Assembly (NCBI GenBank): GCA_964575975.1
Contig: CAZNTU010000230.1
Span: 1 to 8,979 of the forward strand
DNA from: G963674505 sp964575975
Lineage (GTDB): Bacteria > Desulfobacterota > Desulfobacteria > Desulfobacterales > SKZT01
Reading direction: 5' to 3'
DNA length: 8,979 nucleotides
A model generated the notes under the pieces. The model made no database searches. It saw only the letters and a program-made list of their open reading frames with translations, and was not told where the DNA came from. The position numbers and the translations under genes were made by a program. Positions 7,105 through 8,979 of the stretch are shown piece after piece; the stretch's first letter is position 1, and every line of letters begins with the position of its first letter.

Positions 7105-7182
7105 CTTCCACCTTCGAGCTTCCACCTTCGAGCTTTCACCTTCGAGCTTTCACCTTCGAGCTTTCACCTTCGAGCTTCCAGC
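7105..7182. repeat. 14-bp (two-heptamer) tandem array at popT 3' end
   Basis: Five complete 14-bp units run from 7105 to 7174, followed by a partial copy to about 7182. The plus-strand units are CTTCCACCTTCGAG (two copies) and CTTTCACCTTCGAG (three copies). Each splits into two related heptamers, CTTYCAC and CTTCGAG. The array crosses the end of the DUF368/PopT gene: its stop codon (7150-7152) and last residues (SSKVKARR) are encoded by repeat sequence. The period matches the arrays at 282-411 and 8926-8979, but the unit sequence and GC content differ. Confidence 0.9.
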
Positions 7183-8112
7183 TCCACGCCCGCTCCGCGC
7201 GACGTATTCCAACGACAAAACCGCCGCGACTCCCAGCACCATCAGGCCCAAAGCGGCGAGGATCTCTCCGTCAAGCCTCTCGGGCCATACATTGGCCTGG
7301 ACCAGCGCCGCCTTTTGGGCGACATGGTCCGCTATGGTTTCCGGATTCGCTTTCCAAGGCCAGATTTTTCTCAGGGAGCCGAGCAGTAGTCCCGCCAGAA
7401 GGGCTATGGTCATTTGCCGGTATCTTTGGAACAGCCAATGAAGCAGCCTGACGAAGCTCATCAGACCGACTGCGGCTCCGGCGGCGACGATGAAGAGGAT
7501 CAGGAAATCCCTGTCGTTCACGGCGTTCAACACGTACTGGTATTTGCCGAGGAGCACCAGGACGAACGCGCCCGAGATGCCCGGAAGGATCATGGCGCAA
7601 ATGGCCAATGCGCCGCTCAGGAACAGGAACCAAGCGGTGTCCGGAGTTTGCGCCGGAACCAGGCCCACCACAGCGTAGGCCCCTGCGGTTCCCGCGACGA
7701 TGCCCGCTACCACCCTGGGTCTCCATGTGGTTATTTCCAGGCAGATTGTTACAACCGACGCGGTTACCAGTCCGAAAAAAAAGGACCAGATGAGAACCGG
7801 ATGGGTTTCCAGCATATACGACAGCAACTTCGCGATGCTGAAAATGGCGGTGAATATCCCGGCAGCCACCGCCACCAGGAATTTCCAGGAAACAGAGTCG
7901 ATCGCGTCCTTGATCTTGCCGGAAAACAAAAGCCGGAAACAGTTCAAGTCCACCGACTTGATCGACGCGATCAACTCCTGGTAAATGCCCAGTATAAACG
8001 CCATCGTGCCGCCCGAAACCCCCGGGACAACGTCGGCGGCCCCCATGCAGAACCCTTTCGCCCATAACACGATGTATTCCCGGAACGTCCGGGTTTTTCC
8101 AATGTCCGTCAT
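7150..8112 (-). CDS. popT: DUF368 family membrane protein, predicted polyprenyl-phosphate transporter (PopT)
   Basis: The DUF368 family was linked in 2023 to transport of undecaprenyl phosphate across the inner membrane, which recycles the lipid carrier for peptidoglycan and polysaccharide synthesis. The protein has 320 residues and many hydrophobic segments. It carries both family signatures: KGFCMGAADVVPGVSGG (19-35) near the N-terminus and a second, internally related ICAMILPGISGAFVLVLLGK (171-190), consistent with an inverted-repeat transporter fold. The ATG at 8110-8112 has a purine-rich GGAGGGAGAG sequence upstream, somewhat far from the start. The C-terminal residues GSSKVKARR are encoded by the tandem array, so they are probably not conserved. 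A predicted promoter with a palindrome in its spacer lies at 8166-8193. The family call is strong; the substrate is inferred from the family. Confidence 0.9.
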   Translation of the reverse strand: MTDIGKTRTFREYIVLWAKGFCMGAADVVPGVSGGTMAFILGIYQELIASIKSVDLNCFRLLFSGKIKDAIDSVSWKFLVAVAAGIFTAIFSIAKLLSYMLETHPVLIWSFFFGLVTASVVTICLEITTWRPRVVAGIVAGTAGAYAVVGLVPAQTPDTAWFLFLSGALAICAMILPGISGAFVLVLLGKYQYVLNAVNDRDFLILFIVAAGAAVGLMSFVRLLHWLFQRYRQMTIALLAGLLLGSLRKIWPWKANPETIADHVAQKAALVQANVWPERLDGEILAALGLMVLGVAAVLSLEYVARSGRGAGSSKVKARR

Positions 8113-8165
8113 TCTTTTCGCTCTCCCTCCAGTCTCTCTTCAAAGGTCCCTTTTTCAGGTCCACG

Positions 8166-8193
8166 ATAATAAAGAATTGCGCGCAATTTTCAA
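8166..8193 (-). promoter_or_regulatory. Sigma-70-type promoter of popT
   Basis: On the minus strand -35 TTGAAA (8188-8193) is followed by a 16-bp spacer and -10 TATTAT (8166-8171); each box matches the consensus at five of six positions. The predicted transcription start near 8159 gives a leader of about 46 nt before popT. The spacer is filled by a perfect palindrome, listed separately. Confidence 0.55.
8175..8188. promoter_or_regulatory. Perfect 14-bp palindrome, candidate operator
   Basis: AATTGCGCGCAATT is identical to its reverse complement. It lies between the -35 and -10 boxes of the predicted popT promoter and touches the -35. A dimeric repressor bound here would block RNA polymerase. 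The regulator is not in the window and I do not recognise the site. Confidence 0.5.
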
Positions 8194-8376
8194 TAGAAAC
8201 TTTCGTTCTCTTTCGAAGTCGAAAAAGCCACTTCTTTTCAAGGCGTTGCAATTTCCACGATCGTATTTAGGTTTCGAGTAATAAAATCGTATCTAATGCA
8301 AAAAGCCCGTTCTTCTTCGGATATTCGCCTATAGCGAGAAGGCATTGCCGTCGGCATTTGCCCCGAGGCCTTTTTC

Positions 8377-8394
8377 CATCGGATTTTTCCGATG
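8377..8394. promoter_or_regulatory. Perfect hairpin in the usp upstream region
   Basis: CATCGGA (8377-8383), loop TTTT and TCCGATG (8388-8394) form a perfect 7-bp stem. No T-run follows on either strand, so it is unlikely to be an intrinsic terminator. It lies 53 bp before the usp start codon and could be a leader structure or a protein site. Confidence 0.4.
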
Positions 8395-8401
8395 CCAATA
8401 G

Positions 8402-8426
8402 AACGGGACACTTGTCAAACGGGACA
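8402..8426 (+). repeat. Direct repeat AACGGGACA before usp
   Basis: Two exact 9-bp copies (8402-8410 and 8418-8426) are separated by 7 bp, a 16-bp period. They end 8 bp before the GGAGG of usp, in the likely leader or promoter. This may be a regulator site or may be chance. Confidence 0.4.
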
Positions 8427-8434
8427 AAAACAAA

Positions 8435-8439
8435 GGAGG
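8435..8439 (+). promoter_or_regulatory. usp ribosome-binding site
   Basis: GGAGG within AAAGGAGG lies 8 nt before the ATG at 8448. It decides the start against an in-frame ATG at 8358, which would add 30 unconserved residues. Confidence 0.85.
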
Positions 8440-8447
8440 AGAACAAA

Positions 8448-8894
8448 ATGGAAGTGAAAAAATTGCTATGGCCGACGGACTTTTCCGGGAGCGCGGAAAA
8501 GGCGCTGCCCTTCGTGCAATCCCTGACGGAGAAGTACGGAACCGAAGTCCATGTGCTTTACGTGATAGAAGATTTCGCCCATCACGCCGGATGGTACGGC
8601 GATTTCGAAAAGAAGCGAATCAAGGAAATTATGGAGTGGGAGGAGAAGACGGCGAGAAAACGTCTAGACCAGACCTGCAAGAATCACCTGGAAGGATGCC
8701 CTCTTTACGTCAAGCATGTGGCTGTGGGAGATCCAGCCAAGGAAATTTTGAAACTGATCGACGAGGAAAAGGTGGATATGGTGGTCATGGCCAGCAGAGG
8801 CAACAAGGGAAATTTCCGGTTCGGAAGCGTGGCCGAAAAGGTGGTGAAGAACAGCAGAGTGCCGGTCGTCACGATACCCGTCGAGCCGGTATGA
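8448..8894 (+). CDS. Universal stress protein (UspA family)
   Basis: Small cytoplasmic alpha/beta protein of the Usp domain family; members are induced by stress or growth arrest, and some bind ATP. With the chosen start it has 148 residues, normal for a single domain. The N-terminal strand KKLLWPTDFSGSAEKAL (4-20) is a classic Usp start. The segment EVHVLYVIED (33-42) and the C-terminal block VGDPAKEILKLIDEEKVD...VVMASRGN...FGSVAEKVVKNSRVPVVTIP (93-144) are family hallmarks. The ATP-loop consensus G-2x-G-9x-G(S/T) is altered: the first Gly is Ala115 and only seven residues separate Gly118 from Gly126-Ser127, so ATP binding is uncertain. It is transcribed divergently from popT, the only plus-strand gene here, and is followed by a tandem array. 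No specific target can be inferred. Confidence 0.92.
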   Translation: MEVKKLLWPTDFSGSAEKALPFVQSLTEKYGTEVHVLYVIEDFAHHAGWYGDFEKKRIKEIMEWEEKTARKRLDQTCKNHLEGCPLYVKHVAVGDPAKEILKLIDEEKVDMVVMASRGNKGNFRFGSVAEKVVKNSRVPVVTIPVEPV

Positions 8895-8925
8895 ATGGAG
8901 CGGGGAGAAGAGGATTGGATATAGG

Positions 8926-8979
8926 TTATTGGAGATTTGTTATTGGAGATTTGTTATTGGAGATTTGTTATTGGAGATT
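8926..8979 (+). repeat. 14-bp tandem array downstream of usp, cut by window end
   Basis: Three complete units TTATTGGAGATTTG (8926-8939, 8940-8953, 8954-8967) and a 12-nt partial copy reach the window edge. In reverse complement they are alternating heptamers CTCCAAT and AACAAAT, the same family as the left array. The 28 bp at 8924-8951 match the reverse complement of 377-404 with one mismatch. The array starts 31 bp after the usp stop codon. Confidence 0.9.

Larger units (their letters stand above)
8194..8447. other. Divergent intergenic region upstream of usp
   Basis: No gene was found. Visible structures are a short direct repeat ATCGTATYTA (8260-8269 and 8286-8295), a GGCATT(T)GCC duplication (8341-8360), a 7-bp-stem hairpin (8377-8394) and a 9-bp direct repeat AACGGGACA (8402-8410 and 8418-8426). 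No convincing plus-strand sigma-70 promoter for usp could be picked. The region could hold an unusual promoter or a long structured leader; no known riboswitch class was recognised. Confidence 0.5.

Noticed and set aside
8377..8394. Intrinsic terminator
   Set aside because: The stem is perfect but short, no T-run follows on either strand, and no gene ends just upstream.
8358..8447. Upstream ATG start for usp adding 30 residues
   Set aside because: The extension has no Usp similarity, spans the hairpin and direct repeats, and the strong GGAGG at 8435-8439 points to the ATG at 8448.

Overview
The window looks like a bacterial chromosomal segment of moderately high GC content, probably from the Desulfobacterota (old Deltaproteobacteria) or a relative. 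The lineage is inferred from protein style only (the GCFFAGCCYG form of Lgt, the ileS-lspA-lgt linkage, the universal stress protein); no rRNA or other firm marker is present. All six genes are recognisable: five on the minus strand and one on the plus strand. No mobile element, CRISPR array, tRNA or rRNA was seen.

Layout. Positions 1-405 hold no gene. They contain a C6/G6 hairpin, then a field of 7-bp tandem repeats that runs up to and supplies the stop codon of the next gene. Positions 406-5987 (minus strand) form a tight cluster transcribed ileS -> lspA -> lgt -> holA: isoleucyl-tRNA synthetase, lipoprotein signal peptidase, prolipoprotein diacylglyceryl transferase and a long DNA polymerase III delta subunit. 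Junctions are a 10-nt gap, a 6-nt gap and an 8-nt overlap, and a good sigma-70-type promoter lies before ileS. Upstream on the same strand is rfbA (glucose-1-phosphate thymidylyltransferase, TTG start). Next come a second repeat array and a DUF368/PopT polyprenyl-phosphate transporter gene (7150-8112). A 335-bp divergent intergenic region then leads to a plus-strand universal stress protein gene (8448-8894), followed by a third repeat array that runs off the window end.

Function. Lgt and LspA carry out the first two steps of lipoprotein maturation. RfbA makes dTDP-glucose for surface polysaccharide. PopT-family proteins recycle the lipid carrier used for cell-wall and polysaccharide export. 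The window is therefore mainly envelope biogenesis plus housekeeping translation and replication genes, with one stress gene.

The most unusual signal is not a gene. Three separate heptanucleotide (7-bp, often paired as 14-bp) tandem arrays each lie at the 3' end of a gene: touching the holA stop, running into the popT C-terminus, and 31 bp after the usp stop. The left and right arrays share the same units in opposite orientation; the middle array has the same period but a different sequence. A second notable signal is a perfect 14-bp palindrome in the spacer of the predicted popT promoter, a likely operator. I did not find a convincing new multi-gene system.
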